A DNA stretch of 64,000 nucleotides from Pachypanchax playfairii (lineage: Eukaryota > Chordata > Actinopteri > Cyprinodontiformes > Aplocheilidae): assembly GCA_006937955.1 (NCBI GenBank), contig SSNP01000015.1, positions 2,604,597 through 2,668,596 on the forward strand, written 5' to 3'. The notes under the pieces were generated by a model. That model worked only from the letters and a program-made list of their open reading frames with translations, was not told the DNA's origin and made no database searches. Below, piece by piece: positions 1-12,200 of this stretch; position 1 is the first letter of the stretch; each line of letters starts with the position of its first letter. The position numbers were made by a program, and so were the translations under genes.

Positions 1-80
1 CATATCTATCTATGTATATATTTGTATGTATATATGTTTATATGTAAAGGATAGTACACGTATATATATGTATATATGTG
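1..80. repeat. AT-rich simple repeat in ltbp3 intron
   Basis: Imperfect (TATA/TATG)n-like tract at the left edge of the window, directly before the splice acceptor region of the first ltbp3 exon seen. Confidence 0.75.
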
Positions 81-111
81 ACACTGGTCCTCATTTATTC
101 CCTCTTTGAAG

Positions 112-240
112 AGGAGACAGATGAATGTGGGCAAAGCAGAAACATTTGTGGTCGTGGAGAGTGTGAAAACAGCCCAAACGGCCACATCTGTCACTGTTTC
201 CCTGGCTACCGTCTCAACCCGCAGAGGAACATCTGTGAGG
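112..240 (+). CDS. ltbp3: ltbp3 exon: EGF module, first of the long array
   Basis: Encodes an EGF module starting EETDEC with cysteines in NICGRGEC and CHCFPGY. Acceptor AG at 110-111 follows a pyrimidine-rich tract, and the donor is gtaaga at 241. A second in-phase acceptor at 119-120 would start the exon at 121. The position expected for the aromatic residue of the calcium-binding EGF consensus is His (NGHIC), so this module may be atypical. Confidence 0.82.
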
Positions 241-3200
241 GTAAGAGAAGTGAGTTTGAGAAGAAACAAGAAATTTCTCATTTACTTTCTTTTGCTTGAC
301 GGTCTCTGACAAAAGCAGGCAATTCTGACTCTGTAAAATTGCAGTTCCTGTTTTATTTAAACCCCCAAGTTTGAGGAAAACTTGCTGTATCTTTTGAGGT
401 CACAAAAAATGCTCATGTATGGCTTAGATCAGTAAGGCTGCACCTTCAGTTTAATCACTCTTTATGTCTTCAATGTAAAAGCCTAGTCTTGTACACAGAA
501 GCTGTTGTTCTGCCTTTGTTTTGAAACATCCATCTTGGCTAGATTTCATCAAGCTCTTAGAATGAATGCATGTGCACAAATGAATTCATAACAAACATTT
601 TATGCCTATCAGGCACAATGAAGCTGTTGCATATTTTTTGCATATGATTGTCTGCTTTTTTCAAATGCCATCCAGTTTTGTCTCAGTGCACCCATCCTCG
701 TTTAAATTTTAGAGCTTAGGTGCAAGCACAGACAAGCAGAGATGACTTTAAGTGTTTCTCCAAATTGATAAGGACTCTTGTAAAGACTTGCCTGTTCTCT
801 TTACCTGTGGTTTTATTTGGGAATCAAGCTGGTTATTTAGGGAATTAGATTTGGAATTAAAGGTTTTATTATACAGGTCATTGCATATTTAAGATTTTCC
901 CTGTATTTATGCTTCTGTTTTGAAAGTTTCAACTTATTTTTGAACACATAATATTTAAGGGCAGAAAAAAAGCAAATAACTCACTTTGGCAATGTCATTT
1001 TTATGGAGAATTTGTATTTATAATGAAAAACACTTTCACCAATCAGACAACTTGTTTTTTGAGCACTGCAGTTTCTTCATGACTGTATATAATTTTGATC
1101 ACCATTTATTCTGAATTGTTTCCATTGTGTGGATACTTTTCACACTGATATTCACCCCTACCACCCAGATGATAACGAGTGTGAATCGGAGCCGTGTGGC
1201 CATGGCAGAGGCCGCTGTATCAACACAGAAGGAACATACAAATGCCACTGTCGTCCTGGCTACAAACACTTGGTTCTGCATGGAAGATTAAAATGCACAG
1301 GTACGGAAAGAAGACTAAGTGATGATGTGTTCAAATGCTTTTTGTGTTTTTTTTCTGTAAGCCATCAGATCTCACTCTGATTTTAATCTCTGTGTTTGGC
1401 AGATGTGAATGAATGCCTTAAACAAGACATTTGTGGTGCTGGAGGTCATTGTGTGAACCTGCCTGGTTCTTATAAATGTGAATGTCACAGTGGCTTCAGG
1501 AGCAAGTCTCACCGTTATCCAGCCTGCGAAGGTACAAAGACACAAAATATACACACACTTGTAGTTTAGGGCTCAAGGTGTAGATTTCAGAAGCAGGAAA
1601 ACTAATTGAAAACTTTAATAAATAAAAGCATAAAGACTGACTGCAGCAAAATCACATTAGACATAGTGGGCACAAGCAAGTGGGAAAACAACATGGAGTC
1701 AACTGAGAGTAACAATCATGAGCAAGCCAGGAACAATGAACTATCAATAGGATTGAACAATATACTAAAAAACAAAGATACAGTATATAGTGGGGGGAGG
1801 GGATTTTTGAATGTAGTTAGTCGGCATGAGAAGATGACTAAAGAGCCACAGGTGGGAGCAGAGCTGTAACGCAATGATCACTGGAGGCTGAATCAGAAAA
1901 TATAAATACAATGTCATTGAATACCCATAACAGAATACAAACAATTAAGATTATTCTAAACACAAAGAAATGTGTAGAAACTTAGAAACTAGATTCAACT
2001 AGAGAAACCAGACAAAAACCCACAGCCATAGCAATTGTACGTTGTATCATGCTGTATGACTTTGTACCAGCTTCTCCACTTTATTTTTATTACTTTGTGT
2101 ATGTTTTCCTCTGGGAATTGTAAAGGAATGCATACACCTGAAAAACTATGTGAATCTTTTCATATTTTTTCTTTCAGACATTAATGAGTGTTTGAATCCA
2201 GATACTTGTCCTAATAAGCAGTGTGAGAACACACCAGGCTCCTATGAGTGTGTGGATTGTTTACCTGGTTATGAGGCCCATGCTGGCACCTGCTATGGTG
2301 AGAACAATCTTCTGTGGCTACTTTTGGTAGCTTTGAACTCATATTTGAATGTACGGTATGTCTGTGTTTAATCCTCAAAAATTATAAAAAAATAGATTGT
2401 TAACAGAAGTAGGAGGATAGTGCTAAAGCTGTGTTGTACATATTAGTAAAGTACCATCTTTGTATAAAAGAGCATCATCAAGTTTTATTGGCGATTTGAG
2501 AGAGTTTGAAAATGAACTTTTTCATAAGCATGTGTTTTACTGTGTCTTTAAAGACATTAATGAGTGTTTGAAGCCCAACATCTGTCCCAATGGGCACTGT
2601 GAGAACCTACCTGGAACTTACCGTTGCCTCTGCAATGAGGGCTTTCTCCATTCTACAGACAGCAAGAGTTGCAGAGGTAAGTAATGTTCAATTGACCAGC
2701 ACAATATCCTCTCACATAATGATGTATTTTTTATTAGGGATAGTGTAATTTAGGAATTTCTTACAGTATTTTTTAAAACAAATTTAACACATTCTTTCAA
2801 ACAGACATTGATGAGTGTGCAGATGTTCGGCTGTGTGCTTATGGTCACTGCATCAACACAGAAGGTTCCTTTAAGTGCCACTGCTACCCAGGATACCAGC
2901 GCACACAGGAGGGCAGTCACTGTGAAGGTACAAATTACTCCAGAAACAACATATTTCAATCTTGTCAACTCCAAACCAACATGTGAGACTCAGAACCCAG
3001 AATTCTTGCATGTTCTAAAACCTGGTGTAAAATGTGTTTTGGGTCTCAGCAACGTAGATGATTAAATAATTAAATTAAATGTGTCTTACACTCTTAAGGC
3101 TTTGCAAAAACACTTCTTAAAGAGGCCATTCCAAAATAAAAACGTTTTTTTTGGAGGTTTCTGTTGAATATTTTAGCTCCACAGGTGTTCTCACATTCAT

Positions 3201-6200
3201 ACTGGGTGTTAAATCAGCACAACAACTTCTCTTTCAGTTTTTATCTCTCAAACTACGAAGGTGGCGATAACACCCGAGATCTCCCGAGCTCAAACGACCT
3301 GTATTTGTTTTGTCACAACTCCTTTGCTCATTAGTATTCATCAGCTCTGGCAGTTGAAACCACGCCTAGCATGCTGCTGGCTAAAAGCTGTAGCATAAGA
3401 TGTATCACCTGGAAGGAAACAGGAAGCTGTGCTCTCATGGGCTAGTTTTTCAGCCAATCTGAGTCCAGCAAATTCACATAATGAATATTAATGAGTTGCA
3501 GCCCGAAGCCAGCAGATAGATTGAAAGGTCTGTTTATCAGTGTTTCCTAATGTTTTTTAGATATAAAATGTTTCATATTACAGGTTAATTCTTAAGAAAT
3601 AACCACAAAGTCATGAAATTTGTATGAAATGGCCTCATTAAATGATAAATGTTCTATATTTGTATATTGCTTTTCTAGTTTTACTGACCACTCAAATCAC
3701 TTTTACACTACAAGTTTCACATTCACACAACCCATTATGCAATTCGGGGGGCCACATGGGGTTCAGTGTCTTGTCCGAGGACACTTCGGCATGTTCTAGT
3801 GGAAGCCAGAATTGATCTGCCAACCTTCTGATTAATACACAACTTCTCTGCCCTTTGAGCCACAGTCCCCTCTCAGAAACACACCACAGAAATACAGTAA
3901 TAAAAAGTGGGTGGTGGGGGTCTTTTTGGGGTTTTGATTTGTTTTTTTTTTTTACATAAACTTGAATCGGTTATTGTTTACAATTAAAATGTGGTTGCAG
4001 TTTAAGATGAATAATTCAGTGATATTTTGACCCCATTCAGGGAAGAATTAAAGGGTCAGTTTCTCACCATAAGCTTCCCATTTTCATGTTTTTTCCCCCC
4101 CTTCAGACATTAATGAGTGTGCGAGGTCATCCAGCTGTCTTAGGGGGCGCTGCATCAACAGCATGGGCTCATACCACTGCGAGTGCCAGAAGGGATACAC
4201 TCTTATCGGAGGCAGGGAATGCCATGGTCAGTCTCTTAAAATCCATAACAGAACAAAGAAAAACGGATGTGCAAACACTAAGGGCCTGATTTATCAAAAT
4301 TCCAAGTAAAGAGCGCAAAATTGCGTGCGCCACAAAAGTTTTGCGCCAAGGGCTTGTTCCTAATTTGCGGGTGATCTACTAAGACTGATTGTGCAATTGT
4401 TAACCGGCGCAAAAATCAATATTCAAATGAGGAGTTTAATGGCGCTATTCTCTTGCGGTCGCAAGAAAGGCGCCAAAAAAATCGCCCTACGTGACGATTT
4501 GAACATCCCTAAAAGGGGTCTGCACCATCACCTTAGGAATAGATCACGAGCTGCTATTAAATTCATAAATGTGTGGAATGATATTTACAGGGCACAAATA
4601 ACGTAACACACGCACCCAAGAGCCATCTCTTCACCATCTCTCAACCTCGTAAATTGTTCCTCAGAATGAAAGAATCGTGAGCCTGGATAATTTGCCACAA
4701 CGTATGCATCACAAGTGTTTGGAAAATAAATGGATCTTCCCTGGGAGATGCAGCACTAACTGTCACAGTGTGTTGGAATGATCCACGCGTCTGTCTGTGT
4801 CCTTCTTCTCGTAACAACCAGTGCAGTCATTTTTGCGCCGAGTTAAGACTTGCTTTTCAAAGGCGGTAAAAATACATGCAAAATTAGAAGCCGCAAACAG
4901 TTTCAGGTTTGATAAATCACGGTGCACCTGGAACGCCCACTTATTTAGATGTTCTCCTCCCAATATTTTGCGTCTTCTGACAGAAACGCCCACATTGCAT
5001 ATTAATCAAGGGCAAAGGTGCAAAAATTACTTTGCGCGTCTAGCGGCAGGTTTAACAGGCGCAGATTTGCCTGCGCGCCGTTAGTAAATCACCCGCTGCT
5101 TGTTTTTGCGGCCGCTGAGTGGTTTGCGCCTGTTTTAACAACCGCAAACCTTTGATAAATCAGGCCCTAAATGTTCTTTCCCTTTCAAGTTCTACTAATT
5201 GATCTAGCTGATGATAGTCAATGTTTATGTAACTTGGAAATTACAGTCTTGCAGAGAATTTAAATGGCATTTGTTTTTGTAAATCATTTCATTTGATATC
5301 TACTACTATGATTTTAACTGAAGCAAATGTTTGTGTGATTTGCCTTTCAGACATTGATGAATGTGCTACAGACAGGAATCTCTGCCAGCCTTATGGCTCA
5401 TGTGAGAACAGACCGGGCTCATACGTGTGTGTCTGCAATCACGGTTATGTCCTCTCAGAAGACAGACATAGTTGTGAGGGTAAGCCTGCTCATATTTATT
5501 TTTCTCATGTGCAGAAGGATTTAATTGCATTAAGATGCAGAACATTTATCTCCAGCATGCTCCAAAACTTTAGATCCAAACAAAGTCTGAGAGCCTGAAA
5601 TCTAAACTATCATAACCATAGGTCAACTGATTAGCATGTGTTTATGCCAAACCAGCATTTATGTTGGAGACCAGCTGAAATGTAAGGAAGTTATGAGATA
5701 TATAAACTCTTTTCTATTATCACTGTATGGTTCTGCAGCAGTTCCAATTCTGACTGATGAGAAGAAGGAGTGCTATCTGAACCTGGATGATACTGTGTTT
5801 TGTGACAGCGTTCTGGCTGTCAACGTTACCAAACAGGAGTGCTGCTGCTCTATTGGAATGGGATGGGGAGATCACTGTGAGATCCACCCCTGCCCTGTTT
5901 CTCACTCAGGTATATACACTACTGAGCAAACAGATGCAAGATGGCTCTTAGTTGCATCTAAAAAGATGATCTTGATCTTATGTTATAATCTGTCAGATTT
6001 TGTGTGTTTTCAAAATGCTTCATGTTCCTCCCCCCAGCTGAGTTCCACTTCCTTTGTCCACATGGTCAGGGTTTCTACAGTGAGCAAAGAATCCAGTACA
6101 GCCTGCCTGCATATCATGGTAAATATTATATAACATCACCTTCAATACTCACAATATTTCAATATAGTATACTGATATATCATGTTTATATTAAGTCTAA

Positions 6201-9200
6201 TTTTATATTTTATCATAAGTAAATGTAAGTCGCTTTGGATAAAAGCGTCTGCTAAATGACAGTAGTAGTAGTAGTAGTAGTAGTAGTAAGTATTGTTTTG
6301 TACCATATCTCCTCATATCATGTTGTATTGTATACTGAAAATTTATCTTTTTTTTCCTCCCGGCAGATATTGATGAGTGTTTTTTATTTGCTGAGGAAAT
6401 TTGTAAAAAGGGTCGTTGTGAAAACACACTGCGAGGCTATGAGTGTTACTGTCAACAAGGCTTCTACTATGACAGCAACCTTCTTGAGTGCATAGGTCAG
6501 TGTTTTGATTTACAACATCAAAAAGCATCTTAAACATTATTTACAGAAAATACAAAATGGAAAAGCTTGTTTGTAAACTCAGAAGCGGTGTTGTTCTGTT
6601 CTTTGATGGCTGCACTCTCTCTCCTAGATGTAAACGAATGTCACGATGAGTCTCTGTGCATAAATGGTCAGTGCGTCAACACTGAAGGGGGTTTCTACTG
6701 CAACTGCAATTGGCCCTGGACCCCTGACTCCAACAAGAAGAAGTGTGTGATGGCAACAGTAGCAGGTAGATAAACACTTTTTCTTAGCTGAGCTATTTTC
6801 ATCAATATTTTGGAGGAATAATTTTGAACATTGTTGACTTTTTGTTGTACAGACATGAATGAGTGTAACAATCCAGAAAACTGTAAGAACGGCTTGTGTG
6901 TGAACACTGTGGGGTCATACTACTGTATTTGTTCTTCGCCCTGGACCCTGGCCATTGATCGAAACAGCTGTGTGACTCCCGAGGAGCAGGCGGGTAAGCT
7001 CTGACTCTCTGCAACAGAATGGTTACAAGTAGTATAATCCAGACCTGTGAGACAAAAGTGACTTTAAAAAAGTCAGTTTTAGCTTACTAGCCTTTTGTTG
7101 TAAAAAATAAAAAAAGGCCTTACACTTGCTCACTGGCAGCATATGAACTCAATTACATGCACATCAGTTGCAAAAACTAAAATATTACTTGAGGAGGATT
7201 TTCTCTAACTCTAGTGAAGTTTAAAAGGTCTAATGATAAGCTTAGTAGTTTATTTTGCACTTTGAACTTGGTGAAGTGCACTTGTCAAATGTTAGTCAGT
7301 TGGGCTATTTTATCATCACATTTTATTGTTTATTGTGGCATCAAATTATTCTGAATTCATTGAGCTGGCTGACTGCAATGTGTGAGAAAGTGCGCTGTTA
7401 AAGAGTGAAAAATGAATGTCTTGCCTAAATAACATTAAGAGGGATAGTTTTTTCTTAAAAATCTGTATGTGTGGAAACTTCTTATAAGGTTTGGCTGAGC
7501 TGTATGATTTGTAATGTAAAAGTTCAGAAATTATATTTCATGGCTCTAACTGACAATCATGTATCTTTTTCCTACTACAGATTGCACTGTCTGTCCCTAG
7601 ATATAAAATGTTTTTATTCTTAAAAAAATTATTTTACAAGTTCGTATTGAAATTTGTTTATCTTGGAGAATGACACAAAAAGATAAAATTAGCATGAAAT
7701 GCTTTATAATCGCATTTGGTGCTAGAAGACCTACTCAGAAAGAGGAAACTGGTAGTCTAAAGACATTTGGAAGGGTTAGAAATATCTCCCCTTAATGATG
7801 TTTACAACTTGGTTACTGTGGTTATAAAACAGTTGAGAGGAGAAAGACCCTCTAAAAATACCTACCTATTTTGGAAAGCTGGTCAAAATGCTGTTAAAAT
7901 GACCAAATAAGAACTTATACCATCCCACAAAGATATCTTTGTGTTTGTGTGGTGTAAAGAATCCCATTTAAAAACCATAAATACCAACATTTCTGGTGCA
8001 TCAGTTCTGGTCAATTAATACTAACATGTATTATCAGGGAAAGGTATTATCAGTCATGGAAGGTTTTCAGATCATTTTAAGATTTCCATATTTTATTTTA
8101 ATAATAATCTCATGGTTTCTTTGCCTGAAAATTTTTCACGAGGTTAAGAGGATTATTTACAGACCTGGTTGAGAGGATTTTATCAAAGTACAACATCTTT
8201 TTATCTTCCATCTAAAATGGATAACGTTTTAAACCACCTGTAAAATCTCTGGATTTGTCTATGAACAGAGCCTAACAGAGCAACAGAATATGAAATGCTT
8301 TGTTCTCATAAGTAACCAATAAGTCAGTGGTCACTATGAATGAAATCCAAATTCCTCTAAGAACCCCACAGAATAGTAGCTGCCTGTGCAGCACCCTAAC
8401 AATAAGTTCTTTGTTTTAAAGCAGCCAAAATGAAAGTTTAAAAATCAAACCTAAGCCAAAGAAAAGGAATCTCTTCGTAACAATCTCATAGAAGTGCTTG
8501 TTCTGTGCTTCAAGTGTGAAGGCTTCTTTCAGTTCTTTAGGTTAAACTAAATGAAATAAAAAGTGGCTGCAAAAAATAAATAAAGACTATAATATTTGTT
8601 TAAAATATTTAAAATGCTTGATGGAAGCTTTTTGCATAGTGCTCGAGATCTTTGTAAGGAATAAGAGTGTATGTTTCAGTGGACAGGTACTGATGATAAA
8701 GAACAGTTTTCAGAAGAAAAGTGGAAATTATGATCATGCTTTGGCCCAGTCAGAGTTTGGACCCTATCCCAGCAGAGCATCTTCACATAAACCTAAAAAC
8801 ATGCACCTTTGTTTTTCTGCCTGGAAGAAGTTGTGCCAAGTGGCTTTTGCTGCTTAAATTGGTCTAAATAAATTATCTCAATCGAACTTAGCCTCCTGTT
8901 TGTATTAGATTTATTAAATGTGTGCCTTTATTGATTTATTTTAATGTGATGCTAAGACACAACAAAATGTGAAAAACTTTGAAAAGGGTAACAAATTTCC
9001 ATTGATACTAATAGAGATGTAATTTGTTCCCTATTAAGGTTTTAATTAATTAATTTGTTTATTCAGTCATTGCTGATTATTATATTTGTAAGATAGTAGA
9101 AGAAAAGCAGTGAACTCAGTCATAGAGTCTAAGTTTCCTGTTATCTGGTCCTGCAGCCACCCAGGGGGGGCGCTCATTTTATTTTGGCTTTAACTTTAGT

Positions 9201-12200
9201 GTCCTGTTACTGTGTTCTCTTATTTACAGCTGGGCAAGTGCAGTCCATGATTGTTTAGAAGGAACAGCATGTAGCCCAGCACAGTTGAGAAACGCGTAAT
9301 GACTTTAAGCTTGAGACTTTGATTTTGTCACACAAAAAGAGAATTGTGCCTCTGGTTGGGGACATAAGGAATAATAACTGATTGTGAGGTTAAAATCGTT
9401 GAAAGAGTGGATAAATCTTCAATTTGGGCTCACTTACAGAAAAGGGCTTTGAGTTGGGAGTTTGTTATCTTACACAGGCACTTAGAATGGGATTTTGCTG
9501 AATGGAAAAGCTGCAGATGCAGCTGCATTGTATTGTGGTAGAATTCAGTTGTGTGAACAACTGGTCAAAACAAAATGGCTATAAAAAAAAGAATCAAGGT
9601 GTTGCAACGATCCAGCTAAAGTATGACCTGAATGAAACTGGCTGAAATGCTGTTGAGGAACTTTAAGAGAGCTGTGAATCAACAAATGTCTGCATACCTC
9701 AATGACCTGAAAGCAAGTTTTAAAGAAGAGTGGGACTAAATTCCTCCACAGAGATGAGAGACTTAAAAAGTCAGACAGAAAAAAAGTTCTGAGCTGCTGC
9801 TGCTATGAGAGGTTCTTATGGACCTTATCTTATCTTCTTATGGCGGGCGGCGTAGTCTAGCGGAAGGGTGATCGCCCTTCATTCGAAAGATGGCGGGATC
9901 CCTGGTGCTGGCAAGCTACGTCGACGTATCCTTGGGCAAGATACTGAACCCGCCGCTGCCTCAGGGTGGCCGTAGTCTGTCGGGAAGGAAACCAGAGCTT
10001 GATCCTGTGTCCCGGCAAGAGGCTACGTGCTGAAGTGTCCTTGAGAAAGATACTGAACCCCGAAACTACCCCCCGGGCGCTGTTCAAGATGGCTGCCCTC
10101 TGCTCCTCACCTCACGGTGAGGATGGGTCAAATGCAGAGACAAATTTCCCCTCGAGGGATTAATATAGGAAATAAAATAAAAATAAATTTAAAAAGGCAG
10201 TTGAATTAATCTGGTTTTTCATACACAGCTTTTACAATTCTAGATTCATTTTTCTTTAATAAACAACAACATGGTGGAATCTGTTACGTGGTTTTCACTC
10301 TTGAAGTTAGATTTCATTAACTTTAAAACACAGGAAAGACAAGGTCATTTGTGATAGCCTACATAAAACAGTAAAACTGAAAGAGGGGGGCTTTTCTTTT
10401 TTACCATTACTGTATTGAAACCAGCACAGTATCACCTCAGTGGATTCTGCTTCTGAAGCCTAACATGTTCAGTTTTTATGAAACAGTTTGACAGTTAAGT
10501 TTACTTAACTATTACTCATTCTTTAACACAGACTGAAAAATGCATCTCACACACAAGCCGCAACAATCATTGAGTTGAACAAGCATATTGATAAGGAAGT
10601 TTCTGAGTTTTATTTCCATTTTGTAATTTAAAAAATAACCTAGATGGAAAATTTATCACCAAATCAATTTGTTTGGAGCAACATGGTGTAACCAGACTAA
10701 GAGCTGGCCCCATTCAGATGTTCAAACTGTAACCAGTGTCTGTGGTGCCCTTTGCAGATGTGAATGAGTGCCAGGACCCCTCGTACTGTAAGAATGGGAG
10801 GTGTGAGAACACGCCCGGCTCCTTTCACTGTTTTTGCGACCGTCCCCTTACCTTCAGTGCAGCTCTGAAACAGTGCGTCTATGATGGTGGGTAAAACCGG
10901 CTTGCCTGACAGCTCCAAAAAAAAAAAAAGAAAAAAAAAAGAATTTTGGTTTCCCTCCATGTCTGCCACTCATGTTGCTCTTTGCAATTCCTCCAATCTT
11001 GTGTTTTGTTCAGCCTTTACAGGCTTTACCGAAAGATATCTTTCAATTTTTGGGGACAGTTATACATTTTTTTTACTTTTGAAAGTGACTTTGAGAAGCT
11101 GCTTATCTTCCAATAGTTTCTCTTGTGCATGTGTAAATTTTTTTCCTAAAGTAAACTGTGTTTTCTTTGTCTACATTATGTATGACCTTAATCTTTGTAA
11201 TTTGTATAAATCACAGTCATTATCTATACCCTCTAAATCACAGTGATTATATTTATTATTATAAGTAATAAGGATTGCATGATATTTCTAGAAATTGAAA
11301 GGAATCCTATCTGTTTTCAACTTGTTGCCTAAGTAATAATCCTGCTGTTTTTTGTTGGTTAAGGCAGTTTGGGTTGAGTTCAAGGGTTATTGCATTTTAT
11401 GAGCTTCAGTTGTGAGGAAGTAATTGTAGTACTTACATGCTCCATAAGTATAAATTAGTACATCACGTTTTTTGATGAAAGTACAAATCCTACTAAAGAG
11501 GTAGATCTCTTAGAAACTTAGAAAAGTTGTCTTAAATATTATACATTTGGCGTTACAGGATTTACAAAGTGAATGACAGTTGAAACCGTTTTTGTTTTTT
11601 TTTGTTTTCATAAGTCCTAAAAGAAACAAACATTAGATTAACTAATTTTATCAAGGTTAATCCTATTTTACTTTTCTGTGTGTAGCAGATACTGTGATAT
11701 CAGCATTTTTTCTTACATAACCATATCTATAAATATACTGTCAATTATTAAACAAACAAACAAATGGTTTATTAAATATTTCCCCACATGGCTTGTCCGT
11801 GTGACATCTGAACATATTTAGATTTTTAGAACTGGTAAACAGGTAGCAATATTTTGCAGACAGTTGTTGTGACTCACAAACATCACCACAATTCAATGTG
11901 AGAGAAACTTTGCAGAGAGTTACTGTTCTTTGTTATCCAGTTGTGAGGAAGGTTGTGAATTTTCAGTGTTACATAGTTTATGTGATAGAGAACTTTAATA
12001 TATTTCAACAGTTCTTTATAAAGATGCTCAGAAAATCTCCCTAGTTTCGAGAACTCTTAGTCTTCCAAATAAATATTGCCAAGGTCAAACTTTGATAAAA
12101 ATCCATTTTAAAAGGACAACAAATCTCACACATACCTGGCATTTCATGCTTTTAATGTTTGTAAATTAAAGACAAATTCACTTTCATTTCTGATCCACTA

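Noticed and set aside
9842..10060. Possible functional tRNA gene
   Set aside because: A- and B-box-like motifs are present, but the arms do not form a full cloverleaf, and the sequence continues into a SINE core and tail with a second copy elsewhere.
10891..10896. Alternative donor gtaaaa for the ltbp3 exon at 10758
   Set aside because: It would leave phase 2, incompatible with the phase-1 start of exon 12335-12583; donor 10887 keeps the frame.
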